Below, piece after piece: positions 48,901 through 57,356 of a DNA stretch of 64,000 nt. This stretch comes from Tubulanus polymorphus. Lineage: Eukaryota > Nemertea > Palaeonemertea > Tubulaniformes > Tubulanidae. The stretch covers positions 30,504,650 to 30,568,649 of the forward strand of contig NC_134026.1 of assembly GCF_964204645.1 (NCBI RefSeq), given 5' to 3'. How positions within the stretch are numbered: the first letter of the stretch is position 1; each line of letters opens with the position of its first letter. The notes below the pieces were generated by a model. It saw only the letters and a list, made by a program, of their open reading frames with translations, was not told where the DNA came from and made no database searches. A program made the translations under genes and the position numbers.

Positions 48901-51900
48901 TTGAAACCGATATAAGTTTGATGTTGATCGTAGGTTAAGTGTGAACAGTACTGGCCTGATGAAGGGATGGAGGTATATGGTGATATCACTGTTGAAATTC
49001 TAGAAATTGAAAGAATACCGTACATGGTGACGCGAAAATTCCGGTTATCCAAGGTAGAGACGAAGATCTAGAAGTTTAATGAATCTTTGTATTGAACTAT
49101 TCTAGTTAATGAATATATTATGAATAAATTCATTTATAGGGTGACAAACAAAAAACGATAAAACATTTCCATTTCATCGGTTGGCCCGACCACGGGGTTC
49201 CTTTATTTCCATCGACTATGCTCTGCTTTAGAAACAAAGTGAATTCATATAAAGGCAAAGGTAGTGGACCAATTATTATCCACTGTAGGTAAGTAGATAA
49301 ATATATCTTGAGCAAGTTCAACAGTTGTTTATAGTAAAGATTTGACTGTAGATTTAAACAAGAGATGTCAACTCAATCAATCACTTAACTGTATCTGTAC
49401 ATCTGTCAAACTTAACAGACTACTGGATCCTGATCTGTGGAACAGGATCTTGATCTGTGGAACTGGATCCTAATCTATGGAACTAGATCCTGATCTGTGG
49501 ATGACTTGGTCCTGATCCGTGAAGCTGGATCCTGATCCTATATTTTGCATAGTTTATGATTTCTTATTGCATGTATTTATTGTAATATGTTTATAATTTG
49601 CAGCGCTGGAGTAGGACGAACAGGAACATATATAGGAATAGACTATCTGTTACAGCAGTGCGCTAAAGAGGATCAAATGGATGTTTATAACTGTGTTCAT
49701 TTAATGAGATCGCAGAGAGTCAAAATGGTTCAAACTTTGGTACGATTTGTCTCTTTGGATAGAAGATTCTAATCGGGGCCCTGTTGCATGTCTCTTAGAT
49801 TTTAAGACTGGTCTGAAGTTGTTAGATTGGCTATTGGACTAAATTGGTCCTAGATTAATCATAAACCTAAGCCATGAAGGTGCTCTGATTCTATCATTTC
49901 AAGATTCATCTGAAATTGAATTCATGTAATATTTGAATATTTCTAGGATCAGTATATATTTATCCATGATGCGTTGTTGGAAGCGTTGAAAGTTGGACAG
50001 ACAACATTCCCGTGTCAAGTATTTAAAGAGAAATACAGTAAAATGAACACTCTTAACCGGAAAACAAACACAACGAAATTGATGGAACAATTTGAGGTAA
50101 ATAATCAGCAACAAAATCTGTTTTTTTTTTAGCTTGTGTTTTTGGGGTCGATTCAGGGTCTGAAGGCCAATTTTTGAGGTGCAAATTTTCATTTAGGAAA
50201 GGTCATTCTGGCAGTACTGCTCTTTCTCGACAGAATTGTGCCTCTATTACTGGAGTCTCATGAGGTTCATGGACTCACTCGGCCCTGGTTTTAACTCGGT
50301 ACATGTATTTGTATATTTTAGTTATTGACGGCTTTTGACATTCATCCTGACCCAGATCGATGTCGTGGAGCTTTACATCATGAAAACAGAAATAAAAATA
50401 GATGCATAGATATTTTACCAGGTCAGTTACGGATCCATTCTGCACTGATTATTCCAAAAATGGAATCGAAGTGATCTCAATTCAGACTGAAAATTTGACA
50501 CTGTCCAACTTGAGAGTGATGTCTGATTTGGATAGTAATTTGTAAATGATTTTGAGACAGTTTCCTCGGGTATTTTTGGAGTTAAACGGTGTTATCTCCC
50601 AAGTCTAGCGACGTCTACCAATGATCTTCTTGTATTTTCGTTTTTACAGAAGAGAAAAATCGACCGTTGCTTTCAACTCCCGTCCAAGGCAGAAATTCAT
50701 ACATAAACGCTGTATTTGTGAAGGTTAGTAGTTCACATTAGAAAAGAATTCATCGATTCAATGAAAAACCGACAAAAAATGATAAGATATTTTTTGGTGA
50801 TGTTTTACAGGGTTATTCCAAGTGGGATCAGTTTCTCGTTACTCAAACTCCGATGGCGACGACTGGCGTCGATTTCTGGCGTATGATGTTCGATTATCAT
50901 TCAAATACAATTGTTATGATGCAACAATTACAAAAAGACGACGAGGTAAAACCATGGAAACATTAACTTTCACTGCGCGTACGGTAATCTATCTCAACTG
51001 TATATATGATAACTGTTTGATTTCGATTGTAGACATGCGCTAAATATTGGCCGTCTTGTGATGGGAATTATGAATTCGGACCACTGGTAGTTGAGGCCGG
51101 CGATACGAATACAGACTTTCCTAACATTACCATCAGAGATTTCCGTATCACGAATCGGAACAAGCTGAAAGATGGACCTCGGTTGATTAGACAGTTCCAG
51201 TTGAACGTATGGCATAACGGCGACCCAGTTCCACAATCTGAAGCTACTATTCTTACTCTTATTGATATGGTTGATAGATGGTTACAACAAACTGGTGCTG
51301 GACCTGTTACTGTTCATTGCATGTAAATATCACCACGCGCATATAGTATACAGTAATCTCTGCTTGCCTCGGAGCTTGATAAATTGTCAGTGCCAGTTGG
51401 AGCGATGATTGGGTGTGGTCATTTGAATTGGAGTAGGAAAATTCTAAACATTCTAAACAGGCTTTGATAGTATTTATTCCGGTTTAGAGACAGCAATTGC
51501 AGATTACAAACTCTACAGGCTGCTTCTATCAGGAATAGGTAGAGCATATTCTGGTTTATCTGAACAGAAGAGAATTCCGGGACCGGTAGAAAAATTCAAA
51601 ACTTTCCTTATTATCCAAGGCAATCAGCTGCGTGGCAAGCGCGGTCAACTTTTAAAACACAAAACTGATATGAATTATTCTGAAATGATGTCTGATGTAT
51701 TTATAGGAATGGTGCATATTGCGGAGGACTGTTTTGTGCTGCTGTTGCTGCACTCGATAAAGTGAAATTAGATCACGAAGTTGATATATTCCAAACAACT
51801 CGACTCGTTCGAATATCTCGTCCACAACTCGTCAGTAATTTTGTAAGTCATCGTTTTAACAGTTCATTCCAACGTACATCCAAAATCATCTATTGAATTC

Positions 51901-52197
51901 TAGGCTGGATCAGCCGGCTTCCATAGTTAAAAAGAAACATCCTGTGCCAGCAAAATTTCCAAACCCCTTATTTCTTTTGATTTTTGTTGAATCCTTCCCT
52001 AAATCAAAGTCTGACCTTGGACACCCCCTTTTATCTGCCTTAGGAACTAGATGATATGTTACTGAGTTGACTACAGTCACATTAGGCCTGTGTTAACAGT
52101 ATTGTTTGTTTGTGTATTTCAGGAACAGTACAAATTCATTCATGATGTTGTGATCGAGTACCTGAATAACTTCGACACCTACTCGAATTTTAAATAA
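21755..52197 (+). CDS. Receptor-type protein tyrosine phosphatase with EGF, kringle, fucolectin and FN3 domains (1912 aa, 35 exons)
   Basis: Exons: 21755-21827, 26681-26821, 29329-29574, 33555-33692, 34443-34577, 35119-35331, 35530-35754, 35904-36041, 36468-36904, 37161-37383, 37504-37809, 42215-42505, 43419-43642, 43723-43792, 43978-44084, 44287-44494, 45842-45944, 46457-46776, 47037-47157, 47499-47614, 47688-47926, 48035-48122, 48211-48287, 48454-48490, 48575-48672, 48934-49053, 49140-49288, 49604-49739, 49947-50096, 50322-50421, 50650-50723, 50811-50945, 51033-51322, 51707-51842, 52123-52197. Total 5739 nt, all GT-AG, all phases consistent. Protein: signal peptide 1-23; EGF 25-71; kringle 72-153; EGF 154-199 and 200-244; fucolectin-type domain 245-390; EGF 391-436; about five FN3 domains 437-1058; membrane-proximal FN3-like region with a furin site; TM about 1217-1240; PTP D1 about 1359-1645 (active Cys1547); PTP D2 about 1660-1905 (degenerate). 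It would dephosphorylate phosphotyrosine proteins at the inner membrane. Most ectodomain exons are phase 1-1, so a skipped or missed domain exon (for example in intron 1) would not break the frame. Confidence 0.9.
21828..26680 (+). other. RPTP intron 1
   Basis: Nearly 4.9 kb between the signal-peptide exon and the first EGF exon. Holds an (ATG)n-like run near 22449-22466 and a (GCT)n run of about eleven units at 24887-24922 (reads as poly-Ala in one frame). I found no additional domain exon, but phase 1-1 exons could hide here. Confidence 0.5.
27281..27346 (+). repeat. (GGGGAGA)n microsatellite
   Basis: About nine copies of a 7-bp unit GGGGAGA in an RPTP intron. Confidence 0.95.
27470..27600 (+). 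repeat. 22 bp minisatellite
   Basis: Four to six copies of CCTGCTGGTGTTGTAGCCCG plus TA, with two diverged end copies. The minus-strand frame reading Ala-Thr-Thr-Pro-Ala-Gly repeats is an artefact. Confidence 0.9.
28053..28564 (+). repeat. 28 bp satellite-like array, ~18 copies
   Basis: Unit GCGATGAAGAGAACATCGGA followed by TCATCATC. Eighteen head-to-tail copies with only two point variants (CATTATC and CGAATC). It lies in the intron between the first EGF exon and the kringle exon. Near-identity of copies indicates recent amplification. Confidence 0.96.
29329..29574 (+). other. Kringle domain exon of the RPTP
   Basis: One symmetric phase 1-1 exon of 82 residues encodes a whole kringle. Six cysteines in kringle order: SECYYN, SRCMRW, SDYCRNP, LWCYK, EYCD, NYC, with the family motifs RYMGKINTGRSG and DYCRNP. 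Its neighbours (26821 donor and 33555 acceptor) are also phase 1, so it splices in frame between EGF exons. Kringles usually bind proteins or lysine-bearing peptides outside the cell. Confidence 0.92.
31520..31616 (-). mobile_element. tRNA-derived SINE-like element (head region)
   Basis: On the minus strand the sequence reads AGCTCAGCGGTTTAGTGGTT (A-box-like) and, about 30 bases later, GGTTCAAGTCT (B-box-like). The flanking GTCAC and GTGAC can pair like an acceptor stem. The T-loop is 10 rather than 7 bases and the anticodon stem pairs poorly, so it is not a functional tRNA gene. It sits in an RPTP intron. SINE identity is inference. Confidence 0.5.
33181..33258 (+). repeat. (ACTCA)n pentanucleotide repeat
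   Basis: About 14 copies of ACTCA, some interrupted at the left, in an RPTP intron. Confidence 0.95.
35119..35754 (+). other. Fucolectin-type (FTP, F5/8-like) domain of the RPTP, two exons
   Basis: Exons 35119-35331 and 35530-35754 together give about 146 residues. Family signatures: NVAVHKIAEQSS, AVDGE, CTHTGKDRAPWWKVDLDS, VKIYNRICPGCED, GGVIDLTC, GRYVKIQI and YLALCEVQVQGY. Canonical fucose-binding fucolectins have an Arg-Gly-Asp-Cys-Cys type motif after the Asn-Arg; here it reads NRICPGCEDR, so the Asp is not in place and the vicinal cysteines are spaced out. The fold is secure; sugar binding is doubtful. Confidence 0.88.
36275..36432 (+). repeat. ~19-20 bp repeat (CTGTGGAACTGGATCCTGAA)
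   Basis: Seven to eight partly degenerate copies just upstream of the FN3 exon at 36468. The same core (AACTGTGGAACTGGATCCTG) is scattered singly through the window (for example near 34890, 45560, 45610, 49435), suggesting local expansions of a dispersed sequence. Confidence 0.85.
37794..38052 (+). repeat. 32 bp tandem array carrying eight splice-donor-like sites
   Basis: The last coding bases of the FN3 exon ending at 37809 and its donor form the first unit of a 32-bp repeat. CAG/GTAA(A or C)A occurs at 37810, 37842, 37874, 37906, 37938, 37970, 38002 and 38034, exactly 32 bp apart. An in-frame TAA at 37827-37829 lies just past the first donor. Confidence 0.93.
38134..40995 (-). CDS. Intronless RING / double B-box / coiled-coil protein with C-terminal beta-propeller-like region (TRIM type)
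   Basis: Single frame of 953 residues, ATG at 40993-40995. Order: Ser/Thr/Arg-rich N-terminus 1-130; C3HC4 RING with C135, C138, C152, H154, C157, C160, C189, C192; Lys/Thr/Ser linker with a duplicated ELGPKTTSTVS motif (about 244-266); B-box 1 from C365 (FWCMDCKIFMCPRCLDIH); B-box 2 from C409 (CHIHDLELTLFC, CQRCHLYAHQGHRVV); coiled coil about 450-550; then 640-953 with repeated short beta-strand blocks (ILILDFHNKHVLVCD, LVIVSDHTACALYVY, LFVGFAYSGNVNCYRI, LIVGQENGLINLYTP) like an NHL/WD propeller. RING plus B-box implies an E3 ubiquitin ligase; propeller TRIMs use that end for substrate or RNA binding. The gene lies antisense in RPTP intron 11. Lack of introns among intron-rich neighbours suggests retroposition. 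Confidence 0.9.
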   Translation of the reverse strand: MSNGGEGSVAGSRRSSTRQSNQTRRRQSSTMSLPTSTVSRTASRTSTNPRIATADLIEQAEAAERVSSRRSTRITTRNSIITAATPDSNYRPNGPKTTSTITTKTPSSPVKEKTIVDSEATTNNLNKVIKKLSQCVVCKDILSPPDGKHMPCNHVICIKCLLQIQPKQEAIVNKPGEGHQEKRASKLRCPKCDQSFYVPHSELQELTDVFEGLNILQSLIEPDYICQAKYHRKWHEYENRPKTELGPKTTSTVSRELGPKTTSTVSKPITPSTDRSKHQTPAIHSDKQVNKPIKKPTKKSKRPGTADSELDPILQRILDSSSPVSDLTRQLSEASRSPRSSAVSSTARASPASRIDDEDVADFWCMDCKIFMCPRCLDIHTQGAEFIEHRIFTIEEYRALFLKVEPPKCHIHDLELTLFCREENCRIPICQRCHLYAHQGHRVVELTESLDRIKLTLHNKELKNTDIMTKSSDDYLILEKFTADHLQEFENVKNQVNDRAEQLKSLIENSRNILLEKLDYLKELFEELSKIDLERLLVDIQKANNCGDLFKLCQDEKILNRLLALYSFTTENSSWFGQKPGERSPDYRRLKQLRVRFTKNPLLNTFLHGKDILGKNIVGRLDRIHVTDTYPVGSYETDTMKAAIAVENQRKTPRDSTDKLNMRVVYVSTTEIVNYKEVGTPVITDIALYSDGILILDFHNKHVLVCDKMWNKKFHVRTIIKGTGEFKMSDPRRVIVYDDELVIVSDHTACALYVYTIEGNEVRVISLDEEPCALFIENNDRLFVGFAYSGNVNCYRINASVEEDGKRGSKWNFILNYERTISMLPDHWIRYLTANEHGDLFASTKHNDNDFILRKENAANVELFKNESTDSVQIPSRGICIDDNRSVISAAWSPFRILRIPLTAKGMDKDQAISILEDKKTLDHPNVLIFDHEGDLIVGQENGLINLYTPTII
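41947..42115 (+). mobile_element. Copy of a short interspersed element (TGATTTTATTAGAAAT family)
   Basis: Begins AACTGATTTTATTAGAAATT and contains GCTACTAGTGCATAGAAGAG. Related modules occur at 54708-54829 (with both arms) and 6232-6325. Lies just upstream of the FN3 exon at 42215. Ends are uncertain. Confidence 0.45.
42575..42704. mobile_element. MITE-like element, 23 bp inverted ends
   Basis: Left end GGGGCCGGTTGCTCAAAAGT and right end ACTTTTGAGCGACTGGCCCC are inverted repeats with two mismatches in 23. Length 130 bp, no coding capacity, in the RPTP intron after exon 12. A lone right-end copy is present near 14759-14785. Confidence 0.8.
44614..45300 (+). repeat. 20 bp minisatellite, ~33 copies, open in all three plus frames
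   Basis: Unit GTTCTGGACCCAGTCTCATG with TTTCATG, GACTCAG, GATGCAGA and short (19-bp) variants. Higher-order blocks repeat. Because 20 is not a multiple of 3 and the unit lacks stops, all three plus frames stay open for up to 215 codons. It lies in the RPTP intron between 44494 and 45842, so I treat it as non-coding. Confidence 0.93.
45359..45494. mobile_element. MITE-like element, GGGCCCAGTTGCACAG ends
   Basis: The left arm (GGGCCCAGTTGCACAGTCGT) and right arm (CATGACTATGCAACTGGACC) are inverted repeats extending about 30 bp inward through GACTTAAGTCTAA. Related, more decayed copies sit at about 49787-49880 and 43830-43900. Inside an RPTP intron. Confidence 0.75.
46457..47157 (+). other. Membrane-proximal region: furin-like site and transmembrane segment
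   Basis: Exon 46457-46776 contains GSRSRRSVNRL; the R-S-R-R motif (residues 1109-1112) fits the proprotein-convertase consensus, followed by the RPTP-typical block YYIAAEL, FVLGDNKTYNGYYNAPL and NGESQ. Exon 47037-47157 carries the hydrophobic span YIGIVFGVLIVLSIIIVVAL. In several vertebrate RPTPs a convertase cuts at an equivalent place and the two parts stay attached. Confidence 0.8.
47190..47347. mobile_element. MITE-like element in the intron after the TM exon
   Basis: Left end TACTGCAATAGACTCCGCTC and right end CTTGAGCAAAGTCTACTGTG are imperfect inverted repeats. A smaller sequence with related ends (ACAGTAGA ... TCTACTGT) occurs at 48303-48390 in another RPTP intron. Confidence 0.6.
48035..50096 (+). 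other. PTP domain D1 (catalytically competent)
   Basis: Eight exons (48035 to 50096). Motifs: KNRFRNIVAYDHSRV (the pTyr-loop region), YINANYI, AYIAAQGP, MVWxxI-like DMWRMIWQED, WPDHGVP (general acid Asp1515), and the signature HCSAGVGRTG (nucleophile Cys1547, Arg1553), then QRVKMVQT and DQYIFIHDA. All expected catalytic residues are present. Confidence 0.92.
50322..52197 (+). other. PTP domain D2 (degenerate, predicted inactive)
   Basis: Six exons. The fold is recognisable (NRCIDILP, SYINAVFVKGYSKWDQFLVTQ, EQYKFIHDVVIEYL). The signature loop reads VHCMNGAYCGG: the Cys (1842) is kept but the P-loop Arg is replaced by Cys1848, and the WPD position reads WHNGD. Such D2 domains usually regulate or scaffold rather than catalyse. 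Confidence 0.88.
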
Positions 52198-53755
52198 GTC
52201 TCCGACAGATTAATAGGAAGAAATATTACTTGATTCGACTTAATTTTCATCGAATATGAATAAATGTTTCAAAGGATGAATAAATAGATGTAACTTTGTA
52301 CTCGGAATCTCTTCATGTAAAAACAAAACATTATTTTGTACAGATTTGTAAAATTTGTTATATTTCGATTCGTTTTGTAATTTGTGGCCACTTGCTACGG
52401 TGAGTTTTCTTGATAATTTACCACATCTGAAATATGAAGTATTGATAAGTGTATTGTATATGTATTACTGAAATGATGAACGTTTGGCGAACTCTATATT
52501 TTTTGTCTAAGCTGAAAAAGAAACGTCGTGATGATAGTATTGTCTTTATGTGCCTTCAGTAAAACTGTTCAGTAGAGTGTGTATGTATGGGATATATATC
52601 ACTAGTATGAATCGTACTGTTGTAAATATGTAGATTCTGACAATCAAACTCTATTGTAAATACTAGTGTTAGATTCTTAGTTATTCAATCGTAGAAATTC
52701 GCACAGATAACTATAACCTCGCGATCACACGACCGTTTTAAACGCGTAGATTCGACCCGGGGCAATCGTTCACACTGTTGGTTATTGGGTCTGCGCCTGT
52801 TTGGCCAAATTTGTCCCAGCCACTCACCTCACTTGCCACAACATCATTTTCATAGCATTTTAACAACGAGTGAGTGAGTTACGTGTGAACGCATTCTCTA
52901 ATTAGACTCGGGTCTGATCCAGGCCAATTTGACATCGGCCAAATTGTGACCATGGCTATAGACAGCAACAGTGCTAGTTATTTTGCTAGTCTGATAATAT
53001 TCAATGCTGCTGAGAATCTGTAATTGTTTTCAAGGTTTCTGTTTTGAGTTCAGCTCGATGAAATGAAAGGCAGCAGAAAAAATAAACACTCCTGGCCTGA
53101 AATTATTGAGCGACATCTTTTTTTACGGCTTGTTATTTTGACAAAAATATTCTCTATTTTGCTTTAGATTTTTTTAGATTCTAGCATTATAATATATATA
53201 TACATATATTGAATAATTTTGTTTGGATGCGATTTATTTAAAAATGTAAATAGATTGGTTTCTGAATGGATTCAATGTGTTTCAGTGTACAATGCTGAAT
53301 TCAAGCTATATGTGATGCCATATTTTTCAGTGATAAATTCTTGTAACCGCTGCACACACAACATGTTCTTGAGTTAGTAACAACTTTTGAAAATTGTTAA
53401 TTAATTTCAGATTAGGTAAATCACTAGTTGATGTCCAGTTTATATAAATCATCAACCTTTCTACTAAAGTTGTTGTAAGAGATAGAATTAATAAGGCATT
53501 GATATGAATCTCATTAATTTGTGATGAGATGGTTCCTTCAGACATCTAGCTATTGATGTACTATGCAATACTATAGGAGCAGCTTGCCCCTCCCTGAGTC
53601 TCCACTGCTTTGTTGTAATTGTATCATATTTTGTTTAGGTGCGGAAGATTTGAAATGTCTCGTAATTGGTGCTTATTTTAGTTGATTAGATTAATCTATG
53701 TGTATACTGCCAGCATTTTCAATGAAATTGTTCATAATAAATTGTAATAAAAATA
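52198..53755 (+). other. RPTP 3' UTR with polyadenylation signals
   Basis: AT-rich non-coding DNA after the RPTP stop. Two AATAAA hexamers at 53736-53741 and 53746-53751 lie 170 bp before the next gene and are good candidates for the distal transcript end; another AATAAA occurs near 52259. Contains an inverted-repeat element at 52711-52961. Confidence 0.5.
52711..52961. mobile_element. Inverted-repeat element with CTATA(A/G)CC ends
   Basis: Left end CTATAACCTCGCGATCACAC faces TTGTGACCATGGCTATAG at the right in inverted orientation. Interior motifs (GGTCTGATCC, GGCCAA) recur near 46925-46965 and 60600-60725. Family unknown. Confidence 0.5.
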
Positions 53756-53922
53756 TGTTTTACAAAAACTAGTTGGTTCCTTGTTTTTACTGAAATACAA
53801 AATACCTTTCTATAAATGGAATCGTTATAACCATAACGGCTTCCACTATTGATCTGAATTACTAGACTGGTTTTGCAGTACTATACACGTAGTACTATAA
53901 ATCAGCACCGGTACTGTAAATA

Positions 53923-55269
53923 ATGGCTTCGTCAAACCCTCTAAAGATATTAGTATTTTACGGTGGTTACAGACCTCAGAGACATGGTATTAAATTAGCT
54001 AGGTTTATAGTGAATCATCTAAAGCAAAGGAAACATAATGTGACATTATTTGGTAAGTGTCGTCGCTGTTTTTCTGACTCTATTCGAGCAGGTTCCTGGG
54101 ATTCTGTCACACCCGTCGTTGCCAGGCAGTATTATATACTGTGGCGTTGTGCCTGATGGGGTTTGCCTTCAAACATGTCTGACTGTAGGATACCCCTTGT
54201 ATTTATACCTCAACTTGTCGCATCGTGTTGTTAGTTATAATATATATACCAGTTACATGTAACTTCATGACAATATATATATATTTCACGTTGATAAGCC
54301 TACAGCGTTTAATTCAAGCCGAACCCCAAAATATTGAAACGACTGTTTGACAAATAAGTTGTAAAACTGTATCGGGAATATTTGTAGATGCGATGGAAAT
54401 GCCATTCAACCTCCTGGCGAAACCTATACATTTTTATAAAGAAGGAGAAGTCGTACCAGATTGGATGATCTCTGCTAATAATCAAATAAAGGAAAGCGAT
54501 GCTTTAGTGATGGTTTGTGGTGAATATAACTGGTGTCCACAACCAGGATTACTCAATATGATCGACCATTTCTTTAATAGTTATAGATACAAGGTTTCAG
54601 CAATTGCGTCTTACTCAGCAGGTAATACGTAAACTACATATAGAAATGTACGTGGAGTGTCGTAAGTTAAATTGCTAGATGCGAAAAAGGTATTACTGTA
54701 TAATAAGTTAACTTGATTTTATAAGAAATAAGAGCTTTTACTATAGTGCATAGAAGCTTCCGAGCTCATTTATCAAATTATGCTAGATACTAGTATCGAA
54801 AGCTCGTGATTTCTAATAAAATCAGTTAAACCTACGTACCGGTATATAGTATGCCTGTTTTTACGTCTATTAATTAGACACTAGTTTAACGGCTCCTCTA
54901 CAACTCGTCAAGTTAAATCGCCTTATTTTAGATGTTACGTGTATGCATATGGCGAGCTATTACGATTTTCAAAAGGCAGATTAGAGTAAGCTTTAATCAT
55001 TAATATTTAAATATGAATTTCCAGGAGGATTTAGCGGTATTCGCGCGAGCTGCGCGGTACGAGAAAAACTATCGTGTTTAGAAACAATCATATCTCCGCA
55101 ACAATTCTGCGTACCGCAAATAATCCAAGCATTCGACGACGAAGCAAATCCAACCGGTGACCGGAAGGAAAGACTTCAAACTGGTATCGATAGATTCATA
55201 CGAGAATTAGAATGGGTGGCACACGCGATCAAAGATCGAAAAGATTCAGTCGGAATTCCTAACAAGTAA
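53923..55269 (+). CDS. NADPH-dependent FMN reductase-like flavoprotein
   Basis: Three exons: 53923-54052, 54388-54621, 55025-55269; 202 residues, phases 1-1 and 1-2 agree, TAA at 55267-55269. Flavodoxin-fold features: LKILVFYGGYRPQRHGIKLA (beta-1 and phosphate loop with the G-x-x-R of the family), SDALVMVCGEYNWCPQPGLLNMIDHF (the conserved Y-N-x-x-x-P-G segment near FMN) and SYSAGGFSGIRA. The family passes electrons from NAD(P)H to FMN and on to quinones or other acceptors in the cytosol. No signal peptide. An AATAAA at 55458-55463 follows. It converges on the lectin gene that ends at 55476. A decayed second copy lies at 57546-58180. Physiological substrate unknown. Confidence 0.85.
54708..54829. 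mobile_element. MITE-like element in FMN reductase intron 2
   Basis: Left arm TTAACTTGATTTTATAAGAA and right arm TTTCTAATAAAATCAGTTAA are imperfect inverted repeats around ...AGAGCTTTT / GAAAGCTC. The duplicated unit keeps the left arm at 57783-57850 but has a different right part, so the insertion predates the duplication. Confidence 0.65.
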
Positions 55270-55475
55270 TCTCCATACAGAAGTAGATTGACGTTTCTTT
55301 TTTCCAAGAAACAAATGAAAATGTTGAGATTCTCCGAGAATGAACTATGTTGTACAAACACCAGTCATTAGACTCCTCTGTAACGATTGAGTTTCATCGT
55401 GTTCTGTTTTGCCACGGATTGAATTCGAATTTTTTTGCGGTCGCTTTGTAAAAGTCAAATAAAACATGTTACTCT

Positions 55476-56740
55476 TTATGTTTGTTTTATGCGTCTTTGT
55501 TCACATACGTAGTTTCTCAAAGATGTGCAATGATCGATCATCCATTTTCTGTCATTAGTTTTGGTAGAATACATGACGCATCGTGGAGTATTTGACGAAG
55601 GTGCTTGTCCGCCCATCCAGGGCGCTGTGTACCCAACCACTGATTTATCGCTAACGAACTTTGCTCGACCCAGTCTTTCTCTGACACCAATAAATATTTC
55701 TGAAATTTCAAAGAGAGAGAGAAGCATGTTCGTTTGTTTGCGAGATATAGTGTATATACGTGCAGAATCCAGAACTCCTGGAAAATGCCAGAAAAAAACA
55801 ATCTACGACATAGAAATGATGACGTCTCTTTCCATGAGTGAGATATTAGTGACCAGTGGTTTTACACCTTGTCGTATCCATAACAATCAGTTTTTGTTGT
55901 TCTGATAATTTCCACGAGTAAATCTTCTACCATATACGCAAGAATTTAGATTAAATATCATTTAAATTTCTATAACACGAATTTATACAGCCCATGGATG
56001 CATAATCTAGTTTATACTTCAATGGTCTACCCGAAGGGTTTTACTACCGTGTGTGGCCTGCGTATCCAGATTCAGATACTTCACGAGTTGTTCGTTTTCA
56101 GTGAGTGTCCGAGGTTCAGCCAGACGTGTTACCATCGCATCAGAAGAGTTAGAATCGCAATCATTTCGAGCATTCTTAAAACTGTTTGATTCGATTACAA
56201 CACGATAACAAACTTCCATATCTGTCTGAAGTTTACCGTAACCCGGTAAACAACTTAGAGCAACAGGATCTACCGTACTGACTGGTGACGTCACATTGTC
56301 CGTCGACCTTGGCAAAGATGACGAATTATCCGCTAAAGAGAATGAATGGAATAAAAAGTATGTTCAGAGAAAATTCAAGTCAAGAAAGAAAATGAATGAA
56401 TGATTTTCTTACTTTTAGTCTCGATTACTTTAATAAATGTTTTAACGTCGTCAGTTGATGAAGAATCCACGAATTGAATTGACCCCGCTATAATCAGCAC
56501 ACACTTAACATCGGTGTATAAAAACCCGTGACAAATATAATCACCAGATGTCTCCAAGCATTCTTTACTGCAACCGATGAGATTCTGCGCCGTATCACTA
56601 ACATCCCGTGTCGTTAATAGACTGATGTTTACTGCCGAGGATGAATATCGGAAACGAGCTTGTCTCATTAAAAACCCGTCTCCAAATACAACAGAATAAT
56701 TACCCAACAACACTATCAAAACGATACGTACCAAACCCAT
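55476..56740 (-). CDS. Secreted PAN plus C-type lectin domain protein (copy A)
   Basis: Exons on the minus strand: 56413-56740, 56048-56332, 55476-55699; 278 residues, all junctions phase 1. The start at 56740 gives signal peptide MGLVRIVLIVLLGNYSVVFG. PAN/apple-like domain about 24-105 with C-x3-C and the motif CHGFLY. A short Thr/Ser linker contains one VTSPVST unit. The C-type lectin domain starts CLPGYGKLQ..VCYRVV in exon 2 and ends in exon 3 with WMGGQAPSSNTPRCVMYS, KWMIDHC, NYVCEQ. The usual calcium and sugar motifs (EPN/QPD, WND) are not present. An in-frame upstream Met exists but would bury the signal peptide. Probably an extracellular recognition protein. Its stop is 206 bp from the convergent reductase stop. 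Confidence 0.85.
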
Positions 56741-56880
56741 GTTACTGACGATACTGAATCTACTCAAACTCCTGAATCTCTGATCGTTTTTATTCATACA
56801 ATAGCGACCTCCATTAGTATCAAATCTTACGTCGATCAATTAAACCTGAAAGATCTGTTTAATGGATCCAATGTTCGCTG

Positions 56881-57010
56881 ATAGAACACGATATTTCTAT
56901 TGTATTTTAATCGGCATTTCTAAAACATTTTAAACTAAGTTCTATCGAGGACTATTATTCTCCATTCACCAACGGAAACACGGTGTTTTTTACAACTAGG
57001 GCTGCTTAAG
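56881..57010. repeat. Left copy of duplicated intergenic segment
   Basis: This segment (ACGATATTTCTATTGTA, then TTTTAAACTA, then GGACTATTATTC) recurs at about 59795-59935 in the same order. It shows that the duplicated unit runs past the lectin promoter toward the PGRP gene. Confidence 0.75.
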
Positions 57011-57084
57011 AATCATTTCATATCTATTGTGAAGGTTTTACGTAAAATTGTAAATTGAAATCACAATGGAAACTTCTTTTCTAA

Positions 57085-57296
57085 ATATGAACCACGATTG
57101 GGAGATAAGGGGTGTCATTGTTCTTCCGAGAAAGTGGCGTGTAAAAGGGGCGCCCGATCAGCAAAATCAAAAACAAAGATGAGACGCACTCCGGGATTAG
57201 TTTTTATTCATCATTCTGCTGGACCGAGTTGTTCCAATCAGCAATCATGTAAAAGAGTCGTTAAAGGCATCCAGGATTACCACATGAATGTGAGAG
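57085..57296 (+). pseudogene. PGRP exon remnant (copy A)
   Basis: Matches exon 2 of the intact PGRP at 60927-61130: [34 protein letters not shown], ending at a possible donor. The conserved S-R-x-x-W-G block reads VACKRGAR, so the Trp is lost. No signal-peptide exon and no downstream amidase exons follow; the next recognisable sequence is a reductase fragment at 57546. I read it as a dead copy. Confidence 0.75.
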
Positions 57297-57356
57297 GTAG
57301 GAGTTTAGTTAGTTCTTAAACTAATTCAACCTACTCTAAACTAATCTAAGGCTAAT

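Noticed and set aside
55561-55905. 114-residue plus frame
   Set aside because: Antisense of lectin A exon 3 plus intron; no family features.
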